64,000 bases of DNA from Paenibacillus sp. DMB20. GTDB taxonomy: Bacteria; Bacillota; Bacilli; Paenibacillales; Paenibacillaceae. Below are positions 1-10,638 of this stretch, in pieces (the stretch's first letter is position 1; each line of letters begins with the position of its first letter). Made by a program: the position numbers and the translations under genes. Location of the stretch: NCBI RefSeq assembly GCF_000987955.1, contig NZ_LAZU01000022.1, positions 1 through 64,000 of the forward strand, written 5' to 3'. The notes beneath the pieces are model-generated. The model did no database searches. It was not told the origin of the DNA and was given only the letters and a program-made list of their open reading frames with translations.

Positions 1-112
1 ATAGAATTTATAAGTTATCAGCGGAGCTTATGGGGATTCTATATCGCAAGAAAAACTTCCGAATATATGCGGTCTGTCTTCTGTGAAGTACGTCGATGGA
101 CGTTTTTCTTAT
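1..112 (+). repeat. Dispersed structured repeat, copy A
   Basis: Nearly the same ~110 bp sequence recurs at 45906-46015, and its 3' two thirds recur inverted at 48501-48567. The unit holds four consecutive hairpins: an outer ATAGAAT/ATTCTAT stem with an inner ATCAGC/GCTTAT arm, a CCG/CGG stem, CTTC-TGT-GAAG, and a short stem around GTCGATGGAC followed by a T run. It may extend past the left edge of the window. It lies at the 3' end of the histidine kinase gene, which runs on the other strand. The function is unknown. Confidence 0.75.
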
Positions 113-116
113 GCCA

Positions 117-1871
117 TTATGGTTTTTGCAAAGTCCCTTCTTGCTTTGGATTCTCCAATTCCCACGGCAGAATAACCTTGATGCACGTTCCCTTTCCTTC
201 CTCCGATTCAATCTTAACCTGGCCGTGATGGGCATCCACGATCGCTTTGGCAATGCTCATGCCCAGGCCGGAGCCGTCGATGCTCTCTTCCGTATTCGTT
301 CCCCGGTAGTAACGCTCAAACAAGTTTTTCTTCGTTTCCTCGTCCATCCCTACACCATTGTCCCTCACGATGATGACCGCGCCATCCGCACGTTTTTCCA
401 CGCCCACCGTGACGGTAATGCCGGGCGGATTATGCTTAACGGCATTCGAAATGAGGTTGGCCATCAGGCGATGCAGCCACTTCGCGCTGCCTTCCACCAT
501 CACGGAATCTTCCCTGCCTTCATATTGGAACGTAACATGCTCCAGAGTAGCATCATTGACATATTTCAGAACGCAGCGACGGACCAGCTCGCTCAGGTCC
601 AACGGGGCCACATCCTGCGGGCGCACCGCGCTCTTCAGCTGGAAAATCAGCGAAAAGTCATGGATCAGCTCCAGCATGTAATCTCCTTTTTCCCGGATGA
701 CGGTGCCCATCTCCCGCAGTTCCGCCGGACTCCAGTCTTCCGGCGCATTTTCCAGCATGTACCCGTACCCCTGGATAGAGGAAAGCGGCGTCCGCAGATC
801 ATGCGAGATACCGGACATCCATTCCTCCCGGTTCCGTTCCAGCCGTTTCCGTTCCCGCTCCGTCTCCGCCAGCTGTTCTGCCATTTGATAGAAGGATTGG
901 ATGACCTCTTTGTACAGCTTGTAACGTGTACGGATCTTCCCTTTTTTCCGGAATACCCGCTTCCGGTCCTTCGGCGTAAGCACTTCCTCATAGGTTCCGC
1001 TCCGCATCCGCTCAAACCAACCGGTAAACAACAAGAGCGGACGGCTGTACCGGTATCCGTGCCAGACCGAAACGGCAACAGAGATAATCAATATCCCCAA
1101 CCCTGTCGCTATTACGATCTTTATGAGCTCGTTCATGATCGGTTGTTTCCCGACGGCATTCTCCTGCGGCGTATGGTAAACCCATGTTTTCCGGCTGGCT
1201 TTATCCCGATACACATTTACATATGTCGCATAGGTCCCGGGCTGCTCCTGCATCGCCATAATTTCCAAGGGATGATAGTTTTCTTTCTCTGTAGGATCCT
1301 TGCCGATCGATTGCAGAATCGCGCCGTCCTCATTGATGACATGCAGATATCCGCCCGTTCGGCTGACATCCGCCTCCAAGGTCTTCAGCAGCTCAGGATC
1401 GGGCATACCGTCCTTCTGATACCGCATAAACCAATCGCGCAGCCTATCCGATCTGTCGTCCACCCTGCCGAGCAGAAAGAGCAGCGGCTCCTCGTAAGCC
1501 AGGTCCATCTGCCAAGCCGTCGTATACTTGCCGAGCCGCCGATCGTCTTTGACCTCCAGCAAGCGGCTGACCGAATACGTTTTCGGCACATCATCCGGCG
1601 TGTTCGTGGAAAAGATAACCGTGCCCTCCATATCGATGACCTGAAGCCACATCTCCTGTTCTTGCAGCAGCGTTTTCCAGTAATCCGCCAACAGCACCCT
1701 TCCATTTTCCGTAATGGTCTCCGTCGTAATGCTTTCCAATACCCCCGAATGGACGTTGCGCTTGATATCCTCATTTGCCAAGTGCTTGGTCAAAACAAAC
1801 AGCAGCGTAATCAAAAACAGAAACATGAATATCGAAAAGGCGATCAACTGATAGGTAAAATGAAAAAGCAA
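117..1871 (-). CDS. Membrane sensor histidine kinase (OmpR-type pair)
   Basis: A 584-residue sensor kinase. Membrane segments lie at about residues 8-29 and 250-269 and flank an extracellular sensor region of some 220 residues. The cytoplasmic part carries the H box ISHDLRTPL with phospho-accepting His357, an N box (NLISNAVKH), the G1 motif DNGVGMD and the G2 motif GSGLGMS. It should autophosphorylate and pass the phosphate to Asp55 of the response regulator encoded 15 bp upstream. The two genes form one operon, regulator first. No HAMP domain is clear between the second membrane segment and the H box. The signal is not evident from the sequence. Confidence 0.93.
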   Translation of the reverse strand: MLFHFTYQLIAFSIFMFLFLITLLFVLTKHLANEDIKRNVHSGVLESITTETITENGRVLLADYWKTLLQEQEMWLQVIDMEGTVIFSTNTPDDVPKTYSVSRLLEVKDDRRLGKYTTAWQMDLAYEEPLLFLLGRVDDRSDRLRDWFMRYQKDGMPDPELLKTLEADVSRTGGYLHVINEDGAILQSIGKDPTEKENYHPLEIMAMQEQPGTYATYVNVYRDKASRKTWVYHTPQENAVGKQPIMNELIKIVIATGLGILIISVAVSVWHGYRYSRPLLLFTGWFERMRSGTYEEVLTPKDRKRVFRKKGKIRTRYKLYKEVIQSFYQMAEQLAETERERKRLERNREEWMSGISHDLRTPLSSIQGYGYMLENAPEDWSPAELREMGTVIREKGDYMLELIHDFSLIFQLKSAVRPQDVAPLDLSELVRRCVLKYVNDATLEHVTFQYEGREDSVMVEGSAKWLHRLMANLISNAVKHNPPGITVTVGVEKRADGAVIIVRDNGVGMDEETKKNLFERYYRGTNTEESIDGSGLGMSIAKAIVDAHHGQVKIESEEGKGTCIKVILPWELENPKQEGTLQKP

Positions 1872-1886
1872 GCCTTCTTCGGAGTT

Positions 1887-2607
1887 TCATCCCGCGGTCT
1901 CCTTCACCAGCTTGTATCCCAGACCTCGGACGGTCAGCAAATAGCGGGGCTCGCTCGGGTTGTCCTCAATGCGCTCACGGATGCGCCGGATATGAACCAT
2001 TACCGTATTGTCTTCCCCCCATGCCATCGATGCCCCATACCGCCTCGTACAGCTGCGACTTGGAGAACACGACGCCCGGATGCTTGCAAAAGTAAACCAG
2101 CAGCTGAAAAACCTGGGCCGGGCAAGGGACCGGCTTCCCAAGTACCTTCAATTCTCCCGCGGCTTCATCCACGACAAAGCGGCCATAGTCCCACACCCTG
2201 ACCGGTTCGTCCTTTACCCCTCCGGAAGGCGTCCCCCATCCGCCGCGGCGGAGACGCGCTTTGATGCGGGCCGCGATTTCAAGCGGATTGAACGGCTTGG
2301 TTATATAATCATCCCCGCCCATCGCAAAACCGGTCAGCACATCCAAATCCGAGGCCTTTGCGGTCAAAAATAAAATATGCGGGGTGCCGTACGACCGGAT
2401 TTGCGGGCAGATCTCAAACCCGCTTCCATCGGGAAGCATGACATCCAGGAGTACGATATCGGCCCGGTGCGCTTCCATCTCGCTCAACGCCTGGCTGCAG
2501 TTTGCCGCCGTGTAGATCCGGTTAAATCCTTCCTTGCGCAGAACCATCTGCAGCATTTTCACGATTGCCGGTTCGTCATCCACGATTAATATTTTCGTTT
2601 GTTCCAT
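1887..2607 (-). CDS. OmpR/PhoB-family response regulator (frame broken)
   Basis: The receiver domain (residues 1-120) has an acidic pocket DDE near residue 10 and phospho-acceptor Asp55 in LLDVMLPDGSG. A winged-helix DNA-binding domain follows and ends in the typical RYLLTVRGLGYKLV. The frame breaks inside the winged helix at a C6 run (2015-2020). Removing one base joins VWGIDGMG to EDNTVMVHIRRIRERIE, which matches the family, and gives 239 residues, the usual length. The gene precedes the histidine kinase in an operon. Direct repeats in the upstream gap are a candidate self-regulatory site. The break is probably a sequencing error. Confidence 0.9.
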
Positions 2608-2703
2608 TTTTTCTCACCCGTTTACCATGCTAGCACAACAACCTTAACAACAGTTAAACAACATGAAGCAGATCAAGAAAATGTTTGGATTGATGTAACT
2701 TGA

Positions 2704-2779
2704 CGGTTGTTTTGCTTGCGATATATTCGCCGCAACTCCCGGATGCCAGACCGCTTTTATCGGTTGTTTTGGTTGCGAT
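2704..2779. repeat. Direct repeat pair between divergent genes
   Basis: Two 19-mers of the form CGGTTGTTTTG[C/G]TTGCGAT occur at 2704-2722 and 2761-2779. They differ at one base and are 57 bp apart, start to start. They lie in the 287 bp gap between the divergent two-component operon and the DUF418 gene. Spaced direct repeats are typical of OmpR-family regulator sites, so they may be bound by the neighbouring regulator. That role is inferred. Confidence 0.5.
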
Positions 2780-2894
2780 TTATGGAAGCTTTGCTCTGAA
2801 GTAAACTCATCCATAAATTTTTAGCAAAAGTTAAGGTTCCGTTTCCGTGTTCGTTAAGCCGGGCCGCTATACTTGGTTGCAGAGGTGAGAAAAA

Positions 2895-4101
2895 ATGGGA
2901 AATCCATTAAAGAGAGCGACCGCCATCGATACGATCCGGGGCTTTAGCCTGCTGGGCATCCTGATGGCCAACATGCTTATTTTTCAGTACGGCATGTTCG
3001 GAAAAGAGAAACTGCATTTTTTTTAATTCGTCCTTTACGGACCTGATCAGCCTCGATATGTTGAAAATTTTTGTCGAGAGCAGCTTCATGCCGATTTTCG
3101 CGTTCCTTTTCGGGTATAGTTTGGTCAAAATGAAAGAAGGCCTGAACGCCAAAGGACTGAAATTTGGAAGGCATATCGTCCGCCGTTCCCTACTGTTAAT
3201 CCTTCTTGGGTTCCTGCATTCCTATTTCCTGTGGGAAGGCGATGTTTTGCTCTTTTACGGGGGATTCAGCTTTTTCCTGCTTATGTTCGTGAACCGCAAA
3301 CCCAAAACGCTGGCGATCTGGGGCTGCATATTCCTTCTCGCTAGCGGTGTGCTCAGCTACGGGACTACAGGCAGCCAATCGCTGGAGGAAAAACAGCGTA
3401 TCGACAGCTACGTGAGCGAATCCATCCCTACGTACAGCACCGGCTCCTTCGGCGATATCATGCAATTCCGCATGAATGCCGATCCACTCGGTCTGCCCGA
3501 CTGGTTTGGGTTTGCTATGTTCATCATTGCCCCGCTGTTTGTAGGCGCCCTGTTCCTGTTCGGCATGGCAGCCGCCAAAAGCGGCATGTTTATGTCCCCC
3601 TCACGGGAAAAGGAAATGTATATGCGCCGAGCGCTATTGCTGGTCCCGGTCGGAATCGTCGCCAAAACCGCCGGTATCATGCTGGGAGAGGAACATCCCT
3701 TGAGCGAAGTCCTGTCCTCCCTAGGCGGCCAAATCCTTGCCCTGGGTTATATTTTCGCATTTGCCCTGGCATACGCCCATTCGTCCAAGCGGTCGATCAT
3801 CATACGGTCCTTCGAAGCGGTAGGGCGCATGTCGCTGACCAACTATTTGATGCAGACGGTGATTTGCGTCTTTATCTTTTACGGCTTTGGGCTCGGGCTG
3901 TTCGGCAAACTCGGCATCATCCCCGGCATTCTGCTGGCGCTCGTTATTTATGCGGTGCAGGCGGCATTCAGCTTCTACATTCTGAACCGGTTCCGGATCG
4001 GACCGGTGGAAAGACTGCTGCGCATCGGCACTTACTGGTCCTGGAGCGGAAGGCCAAAGACAAAGCAGCCTGCCTTGAACCCGGAGATGACTTCCGCATA
4101 A
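2895..4101 (+). CDS. DUF418 multi-pass membrane protein (frame broken)
   Basis: The protein starts at ATG 2895 behind AGAGGTGAG and reads about 401 residues once one T is removed from the T8 run at 3017-3024. The N-terminus (RATAIDTIRGFSLLGILMANM) and the C-terminal half with SFEAVGRMSLTNYLMQT are hallmarks of the DUF418/YeiB family. Some eight to ten hydrophobic segments are visible. The family is widespread in Gram-positives and its biochemical role is unknown. The gene diverges from the two-component operon, and an exporter operon follows. Uncorrected, the reading frame would begin only at 3058 and lose the conserved N-terminus, so the longer product is far more likely. Confidence 0.87.
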
Positions 4102-4170
4102 TCGACTCTATCTCCCATGAAAATGAAATAACATAGATACGGCAATCCGCCCCGATAACGGTGGCGTCAA

Positions 4171-4201
4171 AGCTGTCTTGGCTGCGAGTCCAAGGCAGCT
4201 A
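4171..4201 (+). terminator. Hairpin after the DUF418 gene
   Basis: AGCTGTCTTGG (4171-4181) pairs with CCAAGGCAGCT (4190-4200), with one G-T wobble and an 8-base loop. The following tract is only weakly T-rich, so termination may be partial. Confidence 0.5.
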
Positions 4202-4274
4202 TTATACAAAAATCGCATTCGCATTGATGAATTGATTATCACGATTAATCAAATATAAGTGTGGTGTAGTCGAC

Positions 4275-4955
4275 ATGTACGCAGTTGCGAAGAGAGAATT
4301 TCTGACGATGTTTAAAAGCGTCAAATCTGTTGCGATTATACTGTTGTTTATTATCGTTTCTTTTTCCATATCCAATTTCGTGAAAAACAACCCCGTCATG
4401 GCGTTCGGTCAAGAATCGAACCCTTATCTTTCCGGTATCCGTTTTCTGGTAACGTTTCTTGGATTTTTATTCGTGCTTGCGCTTTCCCATGACACGCTTA
4501 ACCGGGAAGTGGAAACCCAGACGATGCGATTCGTTGTCACAAAAGTATCCAGGACGTCCGTCGTTCTTGGAAAGTATCTCGGTATCTTGTCGTTTTGGGT
4601 AGCGTGCCTGTCTATTTCCTTCTTGGCTATTTTCGTTAGCGCGCAACAGTTCGATCTATTCGAGTTGATACGGCTGATCGTCTTTCTTTCCTATGCAATC
4701 GGAATGAACATGCTTGTATCCACGATCATCACAAAAGTTAGCTTTTCGATGTTCACAGGCTTGATCTGCGGACTGCTGCTCCCGACCATCGGCATATGGG
4801 GCTTATTTTCAACAAATCCGGTTCTCCAGCTTGTCCAATACGCAACTCCCTACTACTACCTCCTTGAAGAGGGCTGGAAATCATATATTCCATTCGGGTT
4901 CTCTATTCTGTTCGCAGCCATGTCCATTTTCGTGTTCAGGAGGAAAGATTTATAA
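4275..4955 (+). CDS. ABC-2 type exporter permease
   Basis: A 226-residue protein with six hydrophobic segments and the short charged ends of ABC-2 permeases. The N-terminus YAVAKREFLTMFKS, the segment LNREVETQTMRFVVTKV and the final VFRRKDL are typical of the family. The stop codon overlaps the start of the ATPase gene by one base, so the two are translationally coupled. The substrate cannot be told from sequence; relatives act in lantibiotic or lipid-active peptide export and immunity. No strong ribosome site precedes the ATG. Confidence 0.85.
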   Translation: MYAVAKREFLTMFKSVKSVAIILLFIIVSFSISNFVKNNPVMAFGQESNPYLSGIRFLVTFLGFLFVLALSHDTLNREVETQTMRFVVTKVSRTSVVLGKYLGILSFWVACLSISFLAIFVSAQQFDLFELIRLIVFLSYAIGMNMLVSTIITKVSFSMFTGLICGLLLPTIGIWGLFSTNPVLQLVQYATPYYYLLEEGWKSYIPFGFSILFAAMSIFVFRRKDL

Positions 4956-5875
4956 TGAATGCTCTTGAGGTAAACAAACTGAGGAAAAGATACGGGGAAA
5001 CTTATGTCGTGAATGGCGTGACTTTTGAAGTCAAGCAAGGAGAGTTATTCGGTTTCCTGGGTAAAAACGGAGCAGGAAAATCAACGACGATTCACATGCT
5101 GACCGGGATTATCCGCCCGACGGAAGGCAGCTTTTCCATCATGGGCAAGGATTATACCCAAATGGACCAGATCAAGAGAAGGATCGGCGTCATGCCTGAT
5201 GCCGCAAACTATTATTATGATACAAGCGCTCTTTCCCACCTCATTTTTTTCTCGGAGCTAAAACGAATCCCATGGAAGCGGGACGAGCTTGTCCGTCTCT
5301 TGGAGAGCGTGGGTTTAAAGGGACATGAACGAAGCAAGGTCAAAGGCTTTTCCTTCGGAATGAAAAAAAAACTGGGGCTTGCGCAAGCGCTGCTTGGCGA
5401 TCCGGAGCTTCTTTTCCTGGATGAACCTACATCGGGGTTGGATCCTGAGTCGGCAGTCGCAATTCAGCAGATCATCCGGGATTTAAACCGACGGAATAAA
5501 ACCATCTTCTTAACATCCCATAACCTCCGCGAAGTTGAACAGTTGTGCTCCCGAATAGCCATCATGGATAAAGGATGCATAACGAAATACGGCACCATGG
5601 AAGATCTGAGAAATCAATATCGCCAGCATATTGAGCTGTCATGCAAAATTAGTCCCATGTCCCCTGCACAGGAGCAGCAAATAAAGAAACAACTTATCAA
5701 TATAGCCGGAAATATCGTGATTGCAGGTACTTCGTTGACCTGTACGGTTCCTGAGGAGGAGGACATCCCTCTGATCGTGACTGCGCTCGTGGACAATCGG
5801 ATCCGTCTGTATAAAATAGAACCGAAGCCAGTTACGCTCGAGGATATTTTTTTCAACATACCTGACCTGGCGTAA
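4955..5875 (+). CDS. ABC exporter ATP-binding protein
   Basis: A 306-residue ATPase. It has Walker A GKNGAGKST near residue 37, a signature region FSFGMKKKLGLAQ (an LSGGQ variant), Walker B ELLFLDEPTSGLDPE and a switch histidine in LTSHNLREVE. The last 90 residues form the accessory domain common in ABC-2 exporter ATPases. It energises the permease encoded just upstream, and its start overlaps that gene by one base. A short membrane protein follows. BcrA/CcmA-type ATPases are the closest general class. No regulator adjoins the operon. Confidence 0.93.
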   Translation: MNALEVNKLRKRYGETYVVNGVTFEVKQGELFGFLGKNGAGKSTTIHMLTGIIRPTEGSFSIMGKDYTQMDQIKRRIGVMPDAANYYYDTSALSHLIFFSELKRIPWKRDELVRLLESVGLKGHERSKVKGFSFGMKKKLGLAQALLGDPELLFLDEPTSGLDPESAVAIQQIIRDLNRRNKTIFLTSHNLREVEQLCSRIAIMDKGCITKYGTMEDLRNQYRQHIELSCKISPMSPAQEQQIKKQLINIAGNIVIAGTSLTCTVPEEEDIPLIVTALVDNRIRLYKIEPKPVTLEDIFFNIPDLA

Positions 5876-5930
5876 GGTTTTGAAAATGCAAGACGTGAGG
5901 TTTTGAAAATACAACCGGAGGTGACCCAAA

Positions 5931-6146
5931 ATTAGCAAGAATTACGTTCGGCTCTATCAAGCTCTTGCTCTTCTGTGCGGACTCTCTTTTCCATTTATAC
6001 ATGTCGTTCTGAGAATTATAATATTGCTGCTGCTTTACCTTTCCGACGCTGCTATCAGTGAGAAGACCGGAAAGGGAAATCGAATTTTGCTGTTCTGGAT
6101 TGTCGGTGTTATTTTGGGGTATCTTGTAAGGGGAATTCTATTATAA
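5931..6146 (+). CDS. Small membrane protein of the ABC operon; possible ATT start
   Basis: An open frame of 71 codons follows the ATPase by 55 bp and encodes a very hydrophobic peptide with two to three membrane segments, ending IVGVILGYLVRGILL. No ATG is present. A strong GGAGGTGA stands six bases before an ATT at 5931, so the gene may use the rare AUU start. The alternative is a miscounted A4 run at 5927-5930: removing one A would let GTG 5921 read in frame, but that GTG overlaps the ribosome site. The position suggests an accessory subunit of the exporter. Confidence 0.5.
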   Translation: MSKNYVRLYQALALLCGLSFPFIHVVLRIIILLLLYLSDAAISEKTGKGNRILLFWIVGVILGYLVRGILL

Positions 6147-6198
6147 ACTTAATCAAGAGGCGATTTATGCCGGATCACAGCTAAAAGGAGGAACAGGA

Positions 6199-6510
6199 AT
6201 GCTGGTAGTAACGAACTCGATCAAGGTGAAACCCGGACACGGCAAGGAACTTTCCGAGCGGTTCGCGCAAGCAAAAGGCGTTCAGGATATGCCGGGCTTT
6301 GTACGGCTGGAAGTATGGCATGAAGCCAAGGAAGGCGCCGAGTTCGAAGAGCTGAAGGTATGTACCGTTTGGGAGAACGAGGAGGCCTTTAAAGGCTGGA
6401 CCGCAAGCGAGTCCTTCCGTCAGTCCCATCGCGGCGGCGGCAGCGAGTTTATTCTAGGCGCTTCGCTGAACAAATACGAGCTGCTCATCAGCCATCCGCC
6501 GGTAAAGTAA
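6199..6510 (+). CDS. IsdG/HmoB-like heme-degrading monooxygenase
   Basis: A 103-residue ABM-fold protein behind AAAGGAGG. It begins MLVVTNSIKVKPGHG and has an internal ENEEAFKGW and SESFRQSH. Asn6, the Trp of FKGWT and the His of RQSH sit where the Asn-Trp-His catalytic triad of IsdG/IsdI heme oxygenases sits. These enzymes open the heme ring and release iron. The length and motifs fit HmoA/HmoB-like proteins of Bacillales. The gene appears monocistronic, with a strong terminator 60 bp downstream. A different ABM-fold activity cannot be excluded. Confidence 0.8.
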   Translation: MLVVTNSIKVKPGHGKELSERFAQAKGVQDMPGFVRLEVWHEAKEGAEFEELKVCTVWENEEAFKGWTASESFRQSHRGGGSEFILGASLNKYELLISHPPVK

Positions 6511-6571
6511 CGTCCATCGGCTTTCTCTTTATTGAAGGCATTTTCCGTACCTTCCGGACGGTTAGCTTGCG

Positions 6572-6613
6572 AATCCCGCTTGAAGTCGGCAGACTTCGGC
6601 GGGATTTCCTTTT
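6572..6613 (+). terminator. Rho-independent terminator of the monooxygenase gene
   Basis: AATCCCGC and GAAGTC pair with GACTTC and GCGGGATT, with a small internal bulge, followed by TTCCTTTTC. Confidence 0.85.
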
Positions 6614-6855
6614 CTGAAAAGGGCGCAGATCAAGTTGAGCGCAGTTTAGTACTTTTTTGACTTTTTTCCCACCCTTACAGCGCTTTCATCACACTTTTTT
6701 TCACCGATCGATAGGAAAGTTTTATGACCGGAGTAAACTTCATGCATTGATTACATAAAAATTCAATATATCGATACAATATCATTCATCGGGACATCCT
6801 AAAAAAAGAAGGAAATCTCAACCTTCAATCATCTATTTCAAAGGAGGTTTTATCG
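6614..6855. other. AT-rich intergenic region
   Basis: No coding frame is convincing here. The sequence becomes AT-rich towards the strong AAGGAGG at 6841-6847, which serves the small basic peptide gene. A promoter is likely in 6740-6800 but no clear -35/-10 pair stands out. Confidence 0.4.
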
Positions 6856-6989
6856 ATGGAAAGCACCCATGAGTTTGTCGAGAAAATGAATGAAAATGCA
6901 GAAAAAATCGCGCCACAACAAGGAAAATAACGGCAAGGGCATGCCAAGCGCCAAGTTGCCGACGAAACAGCACGGTACAAAAAAAATAA
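6856..6989 (+). CDS. Small basic hydrophilic peptide (reconstructed)
   Basis: A near-perfect ribosome site (AAGGAGG, 8-base spacing) precedes ATG 6856, and a clean terminator lies at 7007-7043, so a short gene is expected between them. As written the frame stops after 24 codons. Removing one A from each of the runs 6902-6907 and 6979-6986 gives a 43-residue Lys/Asn-rich peptide ending KQHGTKK just before the terminator. The first 20 residues are acidic and helical, the rest basic. Size and composition resemble minor spore or nucleoid peptides, but no family is recognised. Confidence 0.5.
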
Positions 6990-7006
6990 GCGCTCCCCGA
7001 AAAAAT

Positions 7007-7043
7007 GAAGTGAACCTAAGCGTTCGCTTCATTTGCATTTTTT
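7007..7043 (+). terminator. Terminator of the small peptide gene
   Basis: GAAGTGAAC (7007-7015) pairs with GTTCGCTTC (7022-7030) with one mismatch, followed by a T-rich tail. Confidence 0.8.
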
Positions 7044-7150
7044 GTATGTTTTTCAGGACCGAAATTGTAGTCAAATTGTATAAATAATTGTCGCCGATGT
7101 ATAAATTTTAACTTGCAAGGTCCCGTTTTTTTTTGATAAATACAACATAA

Positions 7151-8551
<1,401 letters not shown>

Positions 8552-8786
8552 GAAACATCCTTCCTTGTGAAAACGGGCAGGGCATACATTCCCCCTGTAC
8601 CCCGGGTTTCAGATTGTGGGCAAAGTCTAACGGAAGCTGATCAGCACACCAGGTAAGGCGGCATCCATCATCTTCTTTTTGACTTTGTCATCAGCCTGAG
8701 ACCCATTCGGTGCATGGGAGAGGCCCATGGCAGTCCGTCCGCACGCAAACACCCCTCGTTCCTTTAGCACACTGACGAGGACAAGC
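8552..8786. other. Intergenic region with a doubtful short frame on the minus strand
   Basis: On the minus strand a 53-codon frame (8788 down to 8627) starts at a TTG placed five bases after GGAGG. It encodes a peptide containing KERGVFACGRTAM and KKKMMDAALPGVLISF. The start lies inside the terminator stem and no homologue is recognised, so it may be a relic or chance. GGGTACAGGGGG-type GC-rich patches occur in the rest. No other gene is seen. Confidence 0.3.
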
Positions 8787-8828
8787 AATAAAGCCTCCGT
8801 TCTTCTTGGAGAGAACGGAGGCTTTATT
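8787..8828. terminator. Bidirectional terminator between gdhA and the prenyltransferase gene
   Basis: A 17-bp stem, AATAAAGCCTCCGTTCT against AGAACGGAGGCTTTATT, with A and T tracts on both sides. It serves the two convergent genes. Confidence 0.9.
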
Positions 8829-8855
8829 ATGCCTGTTTGAAGTTGTCCTGCGTCG

Positions 8856-9811
8856 TTATAAAGCCGTTAGCAGAACCGCGGCTCCTAATGCGGCGATGCG
8901 TGCCGTATTCATCAGGACGAAGTTTTGAACCGCGGTAACGAACGTTTTTTCCTTGGACGGCTCAGCCATGAACCGTTTGACATTCTTATGGACCGGGATA
9001 ATGGTCAGCAGCACCAGCAGCAGAATGACCGGGTTCACCCTCAATATCAAAAGAACGATCAGATCCAGGTAAGCCATAAAGTAGAGGACCCGGAACAGGA
9101 TCATCGAATTCGGGCAGCCGATATAAACCGGAAGCGTATACCGCTTGTTCTCGATGTCATCCTCCACGTCGCAAATATTGTTGGCCAGCATGATGTTGGC
9201 AATCCCCAGGATGGCCGGAACCGAAATCAGGAACACCAGAATCACCTCGATCAGGTTCACCTGCAGGTTAACCATGCCGCCATCCAGCGTTAAACTGGCA
9301 AGCGTGTTTCCGTCCACATGAATCCATGTCGAAATAAATATGATCACAAAGCCCATGAACAGACCCGAGAACAGCTCGCCCAGCGGCATCCGCGAAATCG
9401 GAATCGGCCCGAACGAATACAGGATCCCGACCGCAAACGACAATCCGCCCAGCAGCAAAATAAGCAGACCGGTATCCAGGAACAGCGCGATACCCGCCCC
9501 TACTGCCGTCGCCAACAGGGTAATGATGACAGCTACCACGGCCGGCTCTTTCAATTTGTACAGCACGATGGCGTTATGAAACTCATAGCCATAACCGTAT
9601 TTTTTTGACGGCTTTTTTATAATCGTAATAGTTATTGATGGCCGTTGTGGCCATGTCAAACGAAAGCAGCGAAGCAAGCATGAGCACAAAATGATAACCG
9701 TTAAACTCCTGGAAACGAAACAGCGCATAAATAGTCCCGATCAAAAACGGAATCATGCTTGCCACCTTGGTCTGGATTTCAACCAGCTTAAAAAAAAGGT
9801 TTGATTCCCAT
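8856..9811 (-). CDS. UbiA-family prenyltransferase, MenA-like (frame broken twice)
   Basis: A membrane prenyltransferase with about eight hydrophobic segments. The first Asp-rich motif reads NNYYDYKKA near residue 55 and the second NNICDVEDDIENKR near residue 190; these bind the Mg-diphosphate of the polyprenyl donor. The N-terminus FKLVEIQTKVASMIPFLIGT resembles MenA, which makes demethylmenaquinone from dihydroxynaphthoate. Two extra bases, in the runs 9600-9606 and 9790-9797, break the frame. Removing them gives 317 residues from ATG 9811. No other menaquinone gene adjoins, so another aromatic acceptor remains possible. Confidence 0.83.
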
Positions 9812-9944
9812 CTCCATCATCCTTCTTTATCATTATCTAAAAATAGGATAAATTAGTTTTGATCATTTCGCTGTGGGATATGTTCTTGACAACGACCAAT
9901 TTGTGAAATAAGTAACATACTTTGATGATCATGCGTATTTACAC

Positions 9945-9996
9945 AATAAAACCTGTGCCGCAGATGAACGTAAAAGCTCCATCTGCGGCACAGGTT
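9945..9996 (-). terminator. Terminator of the DoxX-like gene
   Basis: A perfect 17-bp stem, AACCTGTGCCGCAGATG against CATCTGCGGCACAGGTT. On the minus strand it is followed by TTTATTG, so it ends the DoxX-like transcript. Confidence 0.85.
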
Positions 9997-10037
9997 GCCA
10001 GAGTATGAGGTTTACTTTTTACAACGTCTTATCCCGT

Positions 10038-10638
10038 TCACGCGCCGGTATCTTCCTCTTTGACGACGTTCCGTCGGCGGCTCCAAGGCGTACCGAGCAG
10101 CGGAAGCGCCCAACGGTCAAGACCGTACCAACCGGCCACCTTCCATGCCAGCACAAGCCAGGTCGCCAGAATGAACAGCAGCGGATTGGTGCTTACGGTT
10201 CCGGCAAACAAAAAGCTTGCATTCATCAAACCGCCGAAGAATGCGGCAATGCCGGTCAAGAGCCCCAAAATCAATCCCAGGCCGACCAGCACTTCGCCGA
10301 ACGCAACCATGTACGAAAAAAAGTTTGGCGTTAGGCAGAACGAAGTTTTCCAGAAAAGAAGCATACCAACCGGACACGTCCTTTCCGCCATCGGCTTTTG
10401 CCAACGCGCCTTTCACGAAACCCTGGATGGCGGCACCCGCCTCATTTCCTGTCCAGGCATCGGACGTAACCTTTTTAATGCCGGCGGAAAGCCATGCATA
10501 GCCCAAATACAGACGCACAAGCAGCCAGATCCACGCCGATCGGGTGCTGCTGAACAAAAACATGGACACGGGATTTTCCGGCACGACCACATACTGCCCT
10601 TCTTTCAAATTCTGCCTAGCCAAACTTCTCATCTCCAT
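10038..10638 (-). CDS. DoxX-family membrane protein (frame broken)
   Basis: Removing one base from the A7 run at 10316-10322 joins two open frames into a 199-residue protein with four hydrophobic segments. The first contains LVRLYLGYAWLSAGIKKV, typical of DoxX/DoxD relatives. Later segments include FGEVLVGLGLILGLLTG and ILATWLVLAWKVAGWYG. DoxX-like proteins are small membrane components linked to thiosulfate:quinone oxidoreduction or redox stress in various bacteria. The next genes on this strand belong to sulfur assimilation, which fits loosely. The exact start is uncertain because two ATGs lie close together. Confidence 0.8.

Noticed and set aside
1..112. Reading the structured repeat as a riboswitch
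   Set aside because: The copies do not share a position relative to genes: two lie at convergent 3' ends and one between duplicates. A dispersed repeat is the simpler explanation.
96..2201. A 701-codon open frame on the plus strand opposite the two-component genes
   Set aside because: It mirrors the codon bias of the kinase and regulator genes, has no domain signature and no ribosome site. The minus-strand genes carry all expected motifs.
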